A DNA stretch of 64,000 bases from Oxytricha trifallax. Its lineage: Eukaryota; Ciliophora; Spirotrichea; Sporadotrichida; Oxytrichidae. The stretch is from contig ARYC01000061.1 of NCBI GenBank assembly GCA_000711775.1, positions 186,001 through 250,000 on the forward strand. Direction: 5' to 3'. The position numbers and the translations under genes are program-made. The notes below the pieces were generated by a model. That model had not been told where the DNA came from and ran no database searches. It worked only from the letters and a program-made list of their open reading frames with translations. Each line of letters opens with the position of its first letter. Within the stretch, counting starts at the first letter, position 1. Of the stretch, positions 23,834 to 35,060 are shown in pieces.

Positions 23834-26668
23834 ATGGCAGCACGATTCGGTGTTGGTGGAGAGCCAATCAATATTATACATATTTATATTAATATATACT
23901 TTCTTAATTATAGTTTTATGAATAATAGAAGATCTTCAAACGCTATGTTTATTATGAACCGTAAACCAAAGGACAAACTTATTGGTGGAATGGACAAGAG
24001 AGCAAGTAAAATAACTTTAACAAAAACGAGAAGCAGTGAATCCTATCCAGATGAGCACCTCCCTCTATAGTTATTAATGGAAAAACGCTTCTCCACTGAT
24101 GATTAACATTTAGTTGCAAATTAATAATTCAGGAGAGTATCCCGGGCTGGGGATGGTAAAAACAAACAGCCATGATAAACTACAAGTTCAAGTGAAAATA
24201 AAAACTAGATGTAGTCAAATAACGACCATTAACTCTCACAATTTGCTGGTAATGCTGCTTTGAATGGATAAAATGGTAATCTTGGAAGTAATGCAAATAA
24301 CCCCTAGACATAAAACAATAGAAGGTATGATAGCTTTATAAATAATTAAAACCACTCAAGGCCCAGACTTTCAAATTTAAAGGGAGAAGCCAAGAACTAA
24401 TCACTCAGGTAGCTACAATAGCTTGATTTCAAAATAAAACCTAAACTAAAAGATATCCCAAAAACGGGAAGTAAGAAATTGTTTGAGTTTAAAGGTAAGA
24501 GCGATGAGTATGATGTATAAGTTGAAAAGCCAAATTTATCATCAAGACTTGATTGATCACGACATGTTCCTCTGATTCTAGTATCCGCACTTCAAGAATC
24601 CAAAGTTAAAATTGAATCAGCAAGAAACCCAGTACTTCGAAAACTAGGTGACTATCTCAAAAACACAATCAAAGAAAAGATTGCGAAATAAATCATGAAT
24701 ATAGGAATCCTCATGCAACAACAGCAAAATCATATTAATGACAAGGAAGTGGATTAAAGATAAATTACGAGCAAAGTTAGTAATTTGGTTAAAACTAAGC
24801 TTCTGTAAATGACTTTATAAGAATACAAAAAATACAGAGAGTAGGAAGTAATCAGAATTAAATAGCTTATTCAGAAGATTAAATAGGCCTAAAAGCAAAG
24901 TAAAAAGAAGACTAAAATTCAATAACAGTCAAGAAATAGTAATTCAATTCCCAAAGCTTAAACAGAAATTCTGAATTAAAATTCAGTAAATTCCTCTTAA
25001 ATTATTTAAATGATTAAGGAAAATAAAGCCATAATTTTCATGATTGATTCACATAATAAAGATAACTCATCTGTTGAAAATTAATCGATAAACAATAAAT
25101 AACAATTCAACAACTAATCTTTTAAGAAAATAATAAAGAAAGCATAAATAACATAACTATCACTTAATAATGTTAACTTACAACCTATATCTAATTAAAG
25201 TCAAAGTACTTAGCATATTAAGAGGCCACCATTACCACCAATAAATCAAGTTTTTTAATAGCAAAGCACATTTGGTATGAAAAGAAACTCATTAACAAAC
25301 AAAATATCCTCGCCTATTGATAATCTTGTGAATAACTAGAGATAGTCAGAGATTAATAATTAATAAACGAAATTCATTCAGAAAATACCTAAGACTAAAC
25401 AATCTGCTTCTTAGCTATTATAGAATAATTTAGAAATTTAACAGAAAAATTGAAGAGATAGTGAAAGAGTAAAGCTAGACTTAGTGAAAGTGAACTAAGA
25501 CGCATCTATTAATAAAGGTTATGATGAAAATTCTAAATTATCGCATACATTAAACTCTCAATCAATTTAGGTTTCTAATAAAAACAAAAGTTAAAGTAGC
25601 AGTTAATCAAATACCTCTTCTTCTTAAAGCTCTTCATCCTCGTATTCTTCATAATCTCAATCATAAGATTAAAATTAAAAAGGCAAATTGTCAAGAGTTT
25701 AAGCTTTAAGGGAAACTATGAAAGTCAATCTAGATATAATCGATACGAGTACTCCTTCATCAAATTTACTAAGAAATACTCCGTAAATTCTAAAGAAAAA
25801 TACCACTGATCTACCCTCATTTATGCGTAAATAAGAAAATCTTGGAGCAAATTTATCAGTTTCAAGACTCTCAAATTAAAAGTTTTTCGGTCGTAGAAGC
25901 TCGGCCATAGTAAGCAAGTTAGGTGGGTCGCCACTAGCACTAGGGTCATTTAGAGGAAGTATTGGAGCTTAAAATAAGGTGAATAATTAAACTCCCTTGG
26001 GTCCAGCTAAACCTCAAGAAAAGACTCAGTCAGTATACATGAAAAGTATGTACATGAAGAATTTTATGACACCTTCACAAGTTAATAACTAAAAAATTAA
26101 GGAGTTAGATGCCATAAATTAGACTGTTGTAAGTAAGTTTGGTCAAACTCACACAAGAAATTACAAAGACTTTATCAGATAAGCCTCAAATAACTCAGTA
26201 AATTTGAATGAAAGCACAAATTTACACAATTCTCACCACCATCACCACAATCATTAAAATCACCACAACCACTATCATAGTCATAATAATAATCTTAATC
26301 ATTAATAATTAAAGGAAGATCATTAAAGCTTCAATTAAAAAGCCCTTCGTCTTAACCTAAACACAAGCAACTTAAAAATAAACCATAACTGCACTAATAG
26401 CCAAACAGTTAAAAACTCAAGCAGAAAGATTAGCATAACTAGTGGAAATGCTAATAATAGTGGGCAGCTATCAAGATTCAAATTATTTAATGTTGTTAAT
26501 TAGCATGTTATGACTCATGCAGTTAAATCGAGTTTAAATATCATTTAACAATTTTTAATTGAGTGCCAATGGTCCAACACCTTCCGCAAATAATAATCAA
26601 ACAAAAAGAACAGCTCTTTAGTTTTATTTTTAAATATATATTTAGCACAAGTTTAACCTAAATTCTGA
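23834..26668 (+). pseudogene. Low-complexity Ser/Asn/Gln-rich reading frame with three in-frame TGAs
   Basis: One frame runs from ATG 23834 to TGA 26666-26668, about 945 codons, with TGA at 24173, 24554 and 25451 but no frameshift. Content: an early basic region, a helical Lys/Gln-rich section (KNTIKEKIAKQIMNIGILMQ; MTLQEYKKYREQEVIRIKQ), a Ser run (SSSSSYSSQSQSQ), a Gly/Arg patch (KFFGRRSSAIVSKLGGSPLA), and a His/Asn run near 26230-26305. No family recognised. TGA is a real stop in every neighbour. Each internal TGA is one A-to-G change from TAA (Gln). It may be a young pseudogene, a germline-only allele, or read-through. The AT-rich stretch 23870-23910 may be an in-frame IES. Confidence 0.6.
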
Positions 26669-27639
26669 TATCAACGACATAAAATATAAACAATTTAATA
26701 AAAGACTAATAATGTAAGTTTAATTATCTATAAGAACACCTACTTGGGTATTTTTTACAATTTCATTCTAAATATGTATAAATAATTGTAAAATTAAATT
26801 ATATATTCTCGTTAATGTTATTTTTTTAATCAATTTCGTTTTAAACTTAGATTATTAGAAGAAATATAGGTTTGATTAGTGTTTTTAATAAAAATATAAT
26901 ATAAATTTTTTGATATATCGTAAGATAATAAAAATTAACCATATAAGTTTATTAATAAAACACAATTTAATTATAAATATAAAATTTTTATTAATAAAGC
27001 TGATTAAAAAATCGACTTAAATTGATTAAAAAACACTTCTACCTTCTTGAAGAAATGAAAAGCTATAATACTATACTTATGTTTTGAAAATAATTTTTGG
27101 AATTTATATAATCATAAATACCCATTTAGCTTATATTATGAAAATTATTTTTAAAATTAGAAATTATTATTTCTAATTTTAAAAACGCCAATAACGGATT
27201 ATTTGAAATATTATAGTTTAATTTTTACCTGATTATTTACTTAATTGCATTGTTAATTAATAATAATAGTGAAATTTGAGTAGCACTTCACTATAATTTT
27301 ATTATACCTCCAAAGATTTTAATTTCTGGAAAATAAAAATGATATTAATAAATTGTTTTAGAAATTTTAAATTTAAATATTTTATTATAATTACATTTTA
27401 AATGATGTGATAATTTTTTCTGTCTTTATAATGGATGCCTTTATATTTTAAATTAATTTCTTATGAAAAATAAAAATATAATCTATATCTCTTAATAAAA
27501 TTCTCATATTATAGTTTATAAATTAATTACATCTGTGAAATAGTTGAAAATATTAAGTCGGATTTGTTTTTAAAAAATATTTTAATTATATAATAATATA
27601 CAGACCAAGCATTGCTAATAACCCATTAAGTAATTGCTT
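26669..27639. other. AT-rich non-coding
   Basis: Very AT-rich; no credible ORF. A small self-complementary stretch (AAATTAGAAATTATTATTTC) lies near 27153-27182. Marks the start of the germline-limited-looking block. Confidence 0.5.
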
Positions 27640-29640
27640 AGTCGATTATAATATGCTATTATTAATACGATTTTAATGTAATCCATAAGTAATTGTTACA
27701 ATCCTTCTTCCTCCTGCTTTTGTTAATTGATCACTAGAAAGCGCTTGACTTTCTAGAATTTGTACTAGTCTTAAAAATATTTTATTTCATTATTGATTGA
27801 TTGAATATTCCCTACAGCTTTCGCACTTTCTTCTCATGTGATGCTGGTGAAAATATTGTTTAATTATTTTAGGGAGATTTCATAATTATTAAGGGATCTA
27901 ATGAAACTATTGGCAATGAATCTTTCTTCAATTTTAAATGTAAAAATAAAAAGTAAAGGTAGCATCAAATAGATTCAAGCCTTGAATTATAATAAATGCC
28001 TTATACGGCTTGGGATACTTTCTACTTTGCATTAAAATAGTATTATTGTATTTAAAAATGAAAGCAACAAATATTTGCTATTAAATTAATTTGAGAGAAA
28101 ATTTTACAGAGAAAAAATAAATTTAGGAGATTAAAATTGGCAGAAAATTCTTGTTATGATAAAAAAAAGTGGTGATATCTTTGGTATTAATGAAGATTAT
28201 TTAGATTTTAATTGAATTTGTATATAAACTTATTGTGGATAAAATAATAATCAATTTTATTGTGTTAATGGTATTAAATTGCTGGTTTGATTAATTTAAT
28301 GAGCTGTTTTGTTTAAATATTTGGTTGATTTTGACATTAAGTTATCTATTTTATAATATTTAAGAGATGCTATTAAAACTACACTAAGACTTCTGAAGAT
28401 TTCCTTAAAAAATATGGCAAGAATAGCTAAAATAATAAATAAAAAAATGGCTAGAAAAAGGCTCTTGAAAATTTGTAGACTCTACAGTACTAGTACTTAT
28501 AGGAATTAATTTGATTTTAAATCCGGATTATTAATAAATATATACATTTTTATTATTTCCCATGTACTTGATCCTTAATCTCAATTTTATTATTTTATAG
28601 TTAGTTAGCTTTTGTTTATTTATGTGAAACGTTCAATATTTTGATAATTTAGGAAAGTATCTTTATAATCTTAAGAAAATTAAACAATTAAATTTAGCGA
28701 TCAAAGAAATAAAATAATGAAGTGAACAAACAAAATTTTTTAATTTAATTTTATCATATAATTATTTGGTTGAAATAGTGGATCTGCCTATTAATTATTA
28801 AGAATGATGAATTGCATTTTATTTTTAGTTAAGCGATTTATTTTCCTATAGCCTTATTTTATTTTTTAATATTTTCTAGGTAGCTGTAGTATTGATGTTA
28901 AGAGGAACTATTAACGATTTTTAAAATTAATCTGATCCATTTTCCTATTCTGATTAAATTAATTAAAAAAAGAAATAAAATTTTCATTTAAAAATGATTG
29001 TAAATCCTGTTTTTATTCACTGCAGCTTTAAGACCTAATCTTCTTTAAAATAGATTTTTCAATTATGTTTTTTGTATTTCTCATTGAATTAGTTAAAATA
29101 AATAATATTTTGAAGCAGGCGAATCTAAAAGGTTTTTCGCAAGTTCATTATTTGGTAGGTGATAAGTTTCATCAGATTTGGGTTTATAAATAGGAGGGAG
29201 GCCACTATTGGGAGAATCACTGGATATATCAAATCTGAATTTTACCCTAAGCTTGGTGTGTGGGGATTTATTAGAGCCAATTGATGCTAATATGCTTGAA
29301 TTTAAATACAAACTTGAGTAAAAATAATTCGAAGTGCTAGTTGTAGTCTAGATTGATTCGGAAGATTCCTTTGTTGAGAGGTTACTTTGTTTAAATGCTT
29401 GAGTTTGCTGTTTTTCTAAGTTTAGTTCGTATGGTTCATTTTTGCATTCTAAAATCTGATCAGTCATTTTTAGCAGCTTTCTAATCATTCTTCTTTGAGA
29501 AACTAGCTTTCTAACTATATCGTTTTTAAAATCGCTATTTTATTTCATCATATCTTCTTTTACATTTAAAATAAAACTTTAAGTTTTTTTAAGTATTATT
29601 TGCAGAAAGAGATCTTAACTTTTAAGAAAGTAGAGGTAGC
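27640..29640. repeat. Duplicated block, copy A
   Basis: Shares ordered similarity with 31560-35060: TTAATGTAATCCA, AAAATATTTTATTTCATTA, CGCACTTTCTTCTCATGTGA, AATTTGATTTTAAA, and the small minus-strand gene at the end. Copy A lacks the insertions seen in copy B. Confidence 0.65.
29081..29551 (-). CDS. Small germline gene, copy A (PNSGLPPIYK family)
   Basis: 156 residues from ATG to TGA; no known family. The N-terminal third is basic and helical (VRKLVSQRRMIRKLLKMTDQ), the middle is Ser/Thr/Gln-rich, and the C-terminus holds SNKSPHTKLRVKF and PNSGLPPIYK. The diverged copy at 33820-35010 keeps both ends (QRRSIKKLLKITDQIL; SNKSTNTKRKVNLRLDL; PNSGLPPIYK), which supports real coding. It sits in otherwise non-coding AT-rich DNA, so it may be germline-limited. 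Confidence 0.6.
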
Positions 29641-31559
29641 GACATAGGGGTGCACTTTTTTTTAATGGTTGTTATATTTAATTTTATTAAAATAGATTTT
29701 ATGTTTATAAAATAATAATAGATGATAGCAAACTAAGATTCATAATAACAATGCTTATTTTAAAATTTCATACACTATTTACCGAGAATAAACTTTTTTA
29801 TCTAAAATAATCATGCTTTCATTTTATCGAAAATATAAAAACAAAAATCTCCAATTTATTAAGAGCTTTAATGTATTTCGAACAAAAACATTATTTATGG
29901 ATGTTACTAATTATTTTACTTTGTAAAACATTCCTTATAAATAAGTGAATAGTGGCAACTACAACTAATATTATTAAATATTGATATAAAATATTTAATT
30001 AGAGGTAAATTCAAAGTGCGCATAGTATTAATAGTAAGCTATAGTTTTACAAAAGATTAGTTTATCATTTTATTATCATTATAATTTTTCTATATCAAAT
30101 AAAAATGGTAAATGATTAAATGATGATAATAAAATGCTATAAGAAATCTAATTATAAAGAAATTTGCACCTAATTACAGAAACTTTTATATTAAAAATTT
30201 AATTTATAGTTTTTACTACATTTATAATTATTTCTATTTTATTAAAAATTATTGCAAATCATTTTAACATTATAAACTCTTTAAGTTAATTACCTAAAAA
30301 TTTGAAGAAAAAACTTTTTCACAAAATAAATAAATACGATTAAGAAAGTTGTAAAATTAAACCATAACAATCAGACTAGAAATTTAAAGAATTAGAAAAT
30401 ACCTATTTAAATATTAATCTTCTTGTATTTATATGATAAATAGAAATTATACTTTTTTAAATAATAAAGAAGATTATTTTATAAAAATGTTGATTTAAAC
30501 AAATACAGTATAGTTAAAATGTTCAAATTATACTCAAACAAAAATATTTAAAAAATCATATAAGAATATAATAACCCCAATTTAATATTCTTCGTTGATC
30601 TTTAATTGTAATTCTTAATTTTTTTTTTAAATCTGTTTTTTATAAAGTATATTAGTTATTACATATTCTCGATATTTTATCATTAAAATTAATAATTTTT
30701 TAAATATGTTTCTAAAAATTTAATGAATATTATTACTTTAAAATAAATAAAAATAATTACAGAAGTTTATTAATAATGACTTAATATTATAAGAATTAGG
30801 TCAGTTATGGAAGTTTTTGACATTTTCTTAAAAAATTTAAATCAACTTTAATGATATCATAATAATAATTTGGCATTAATAAATTAGGATAAATTTTAAT
30901 TAAAAATTTAATCTATTTTGAGCCAACTAAATATACTTTCAATTAAGGCAAAATAGAATACCCATTATAATTAATAATATTTCTATACAAAGGAAATTTC
31001 AAAAAATATTTATCTAAAACAGTGGAATATATATCTAGAATGGAAAGATAGAAGATTATTAATTTAAATTAGAATTTACTAATAATAAATATGCTTAATG
31101 CTAGGAACATATTAATTATTTATTGATACTGAGAACTGCTATAATCTCAAATATTATTATTATATCACTATTCTTATTTATTTAGGTATTTTAAAAAATG
31201 ATTCTCTATTAAGGATTTAAAAAGTATTTAAGAAAAAAGAGCATTTATTAATTGTTGAAAGTCAATTAAATCTGCAAATTTCAGTTTCATAAAATTTAAA
31301 TAATAAAAGACGATAAATTAATAATATTTTTGAATAATATTCTTACATTTTAAAAAATTTATGTATTAAAAGCAAACTTTATGAATCATAGTATTTTTTA
31401 TGAATAAATATCAATATAATAAGTGAAGAAAATTATTAAAATATTTTAGAAGTATTTCAAGGATTAATTAAAAAATTCTAATTGTTTTACATTTAGCGCT
31501 AGTATACTGAGGAGAGATATATCTCTGTATATCTAATAAATCCCTATAGCAAATAACTA
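29640..31559. other. AT-rich non-coding
   Basis: About 1.9 kb between the two duplicated blocks; no ORF or repeat recognised. Confidence 0.5.
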
Positions 31560-31702
31560 ATACTATACTACTTATATTAATGTAATCCAAATGTATCTTA
31601 GTTTGCCTCAACCAACCTTCGTTTATCACTAACAAGCACTTGACTTTCTTGACTTCGAGGCAGTCTTTAAAATATTTTATTTCATTATAGATTGAGAAAA
31701 TA

Positions 31703-32037
31703 TACCCTGTAATTTAATGCCGTTAGTTGGCAGGGTGGATACAGTCTAACAAGGCTGGCAAGAAGGTAGGCAGGCGGGGGGAAGAAGTGGGACTGCATTC
31801 CACACAGTGATGAATGGCGGACGTCAGGAGCACAGAGGAGCCGAGCAATTGCTAGTCGTTTTCCAGCTTTTCCTCTTGTGAGGTTTTTTGGTTTTTTGGG
31901 GGCTCAAGGTTATGTGCCACGTCATTTACACCAGCAACGTCATGACCCAAGGATGCAAATATTGAGTCATGTTATGACCCAGAATATCTCGTTATTAATT
32001 TAACTTAAACTATTCACTATTCACTACCCTGTAATTT
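31703..32037. mobile_element. GC-rich ~309-bp insertion with 13-bp flanking repeat
   Basis: TACCCTGTAATTT flanks both sides (31703-31715, 32025-32037). Copy A has one uninterrupted version of the site. The insert is GC-rich at its head (GGCAGGCGGGGGGAAG) and AT-rich at its tail, with no ORF. A SINE-like retroposon is possible; no clear A or B box was found. Confidence 0.5.
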
Positions 32038-32499
32038 TCGCACTTTTTTCTCATGTGATGCTGTGTCTGGAGTTAGTAATATTTATTTTCTTGAATTAGA
32101 GTTCAGCAAAATTGTTTAATCCTAAAAACCTACTGGCAAAGACTCACGCTTCAATAAATATAGACATTCATAAATTTATTAAAAATATTTAGTCAATTTT
32201 ACTATCCTTATGCAATTCAATTATTCCGATTGCTCAAGTGAATCATTCAGTAAATTACATAGACTTTATGGAGAATGAGTAATTTATAAAAATATAAATA
32301 TATTATATTTGAATATATTTATATTTAGAAATTATTTTGCTCGCAATAAATATTATTGTAAGTAATATATATTAGTGCGCTATGAATAAATTAACTATAA
32401 GACAAAGTTTACAATTTCAATATAGCAAACTTACATTATCGTATAATAAAAATCTTTACAATTATAAGAAAAAAATTTAAACTAAATTTGAGCTATCTA

Positions 32500-32913
32500 T
32501 TGTAGGAATCCATTCAAAATTGGGAAGTTAATTATTATTTTAATTACTATAACTAAAAATAGTCGCAGTTAAATTTTGCAAATTTAAACGATCTTGGGTT
32601 CATTCGATAGTGAACTCAAAATTAGCTGGACTTTACTAATGGCGGTACTATTTTATTGCATCCTTGGAGCGAGATAACTTCACTTTAATTGGACCCTTTA
32701 AATTCATTAAATCACACCCCCATATTAAAGTGAAGTTATCTCGCTCCAAGGATGCAATAAAATAGTACCGCCATTAGTAAAGTCCAGCTAATTTTGAGTT
32801 CACTATCGAATGAACCCAAGATCGTTTAAATTTGCAAAATTTAACTGCGACTATTTTTAGTTATAGTAATTAAAATAATAATTAACTTCCCAATTTTGAA
32901 TGGATTCCTACAA
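32500..32913. mobile_element. Palindromic MITE, copy 1 (414 bp)
   Basis: Two ~190-bp arms are reverse complements by eye, with a ~35-bp loop. Ends TTGTAGG...CCTACAA are flanked by TA, suggesting a Tc1/mariner-type target. The core near the loop (GGCGGTACT, GGAGCGAGATAAC, ACTTTAAT) is shared with copies at 38436 and 50797. Confidence 0.85.
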
Positions 32914-33799
32914 TATTAGAATTTGTATAGAATTTGCAAATCAATTATAGGAATATTATAATCAAATCATTTAATTATTTTACATTCAAGATTTATGCTA
33001 TGCTACTTATCAAAATTTTGAGTATTTACTAATTCAGTGGACTGTGTTGCTTCGTTATTTTATTAAGTTTTACATTTAAAAATTTACTCCTTAATATTCC
33101 TGGAATGCCTTAAAAATTTCATTGAGATTACTAGAGACTTCCTGAGATAAATGAGCTTTAAAATTTATATAATTTAAAAAAATAAGCTTTACTTAGAATC
33201 TGAATAATTATTACAATCTAAAGTGTTCGGGGAGCAAATAGGAATCAATTTGATTTTAAACTGAGATTATTTATTAATATTTTATATATTTTTCATAATA
33301 TTTGGACTGTAACTGCTCTTGCTTCTCAATTTTATTATAATATTATGTTTTAGCTCTCCTAATAATAATAATTTAATCTCATCCATTACATTATAATCTA
33401 TTATAACTCCCATTTATAAGATAAGTAAAAACTAGATTCATAATTAGATAATTAAGTATTTTTCTTTTATGAGATTTAAGCATATCTTAAAATAGGATAA
33501 TATTTATAAAATAATATTATAGAGGTATTATTGAGGATCTACTACTTATTTATTAGGAATGCATATTGTTTTCTTTTATCAAGGGCTACTTATTTTTCTA
33601 TCTCTTTATTATATATTTTTAAATATTCTAATGAGCTGTGCTTTCGAAATCTACTGCTCTATTTATTTAGCTTTCTCTTAAATCCATTCCAAAATTTTAT
33701 TCTGATTAAAAGTTAAATAATAACAAATTATGATTATTCTGATTAAGAATCCTGTCTATTATCTTTACCTGCACAGCTTTAAGATCTATTATTATTATT

Positions 33800-35010
33800 T
33801 TCTCTAGTTTTTTATTTATTTATTTTGAATTTTCTCACTGAAGTAATTAAATTGATAAGTTAAAAAATAATATTCCAAAGTGTTAGTAGCAGAAGCTTGA
33901 GCTGAAATCTCACCATCGACTCTGTTATTTGCTAGGTGAGACATTTCCTGCGACTTGTATTTATAAATAGGAGGGAGGCCACTGTTAGGAGTCACTTTGG
34001 ATAAATCTAGTCTCAAATTCACTTTACGTTTGGTGTTTGTGGATTTATTGGAGATATCTGAATCCTTTTGACTTTAATTTAAATAAAACATATATTTTAA
34101 TGGCTAAAGTGACAAACACTCACTCCCCCATAAGGAGTACTTATGAAATTATATTCTGATAGATCTCAACTTCCTGGGCAAAGTTTTCTTAAGAACTAGT
34201 AGTACCCTATATGATAGTTTTTTTAGATAAACCACTTCCTAAGTCAAATAATTTTATAAAAAATTGTAAAATTTTGCATAAAAAATTATGACAATTAATT
34301 AAAAAGAAACATCATTTTTGCACTATCTGATAATTTTATGTGTTTTAAATAATTAATCATGATACAAATCAACATTTTCTTCATTTTAAATTTGAAGCAA
34401 ATTTATAGTTCTTTACTAAATATCAATATATAATCAATTTTAGGAAATTATCAATTATTATAAATGAAATATAAATTTGCTTCAAATTTAAAATGAAGAA
34501 AATGTTGATTTGTATCATGATTAATTATTTAAAACACATAAAATTATCAGATAGTGCAAAAATGATGTTTCTTTTTAATTAATTGTCATAATTTTTAATG
34601 CAAAATTTTATAATTTTATATAAAATTATTTGACTTAGGAAGTGGTTTATCTAAAAAACTTTCATATAGGGTACTACTAGTTCTTAAGAAAACTTTGCTC
34701 AGAAAGAGTCTATCATAATACAGTTTCATGAATGTTTGTCACTCTATCCATTTTAATTAATTCGTGGTGTCAGTTGTTTCAATAGAGTCCGTTGATCCTA
34801 AAGTTGAGAGCGCAAATTTTTTCTATGCTGGGAGCTTTTATTTTTGCTCAAATTCTTATTTGATTTATTGGTTGCACCCCAAAATCTGATCTGTAATTTT
34901 TAGTAACTTTTTAATGGATCTTCTTTAATCAAACAAGGTAGAAAAGATATCACTATTTAGATTATTATGATTGTCACTTGGCTCTTCTCTAACATTTAAA
35001 AAATAAAATA
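33800..35010 (-). pseudogene. Small germline gene, copy B, split by a fold-back element
   Basis: Homologue of the gene at 29081-29551. The N-terminal part (34760-35010) reads FDQRRSIKKLLKITDQILGC. The C-terminal part (33800-34080) reads SNKSTNTKRKVNLRLDLSK and PNSGLPPIYK. A 648-bp element with an 8-bp target duplication lies between them. The frame runs past the expected C-terminus. Dead unless the element is removed during development. Confidence 0.55.
34102..34749. mobile_element. Fold-back element (648 bp) with 8-bp target duplication
   Basis: Long inverted arms (left from GGCTAAAGTGACAAACA, right ending TGTTTGTCACTCTATCC) around a short AT-rich centre near 34440. ATTTTAAT flanks both ends (34094-34101, 34750-34757). 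An 8-bp duplication points to a hAT-type origin (inference). No ORF: non-autonomous. Confidence 0.75.
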
Positions 35011-35060
35011 AAATTACAGAAATATTTGCTGAGAGTGATCTTAAATTTTAGAAAATATTT

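Larger units (their letters stand above)
31560..35060. repeat. Duplicated block, copy B (interrupted)
   Basis: Diverged copy of 27640-29640. Carries three later insertions: a GC-rich ~309-bp piece, a 414-bp palindromic MITE, and a 648-bp fold-back element. Confidence 0.65.
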
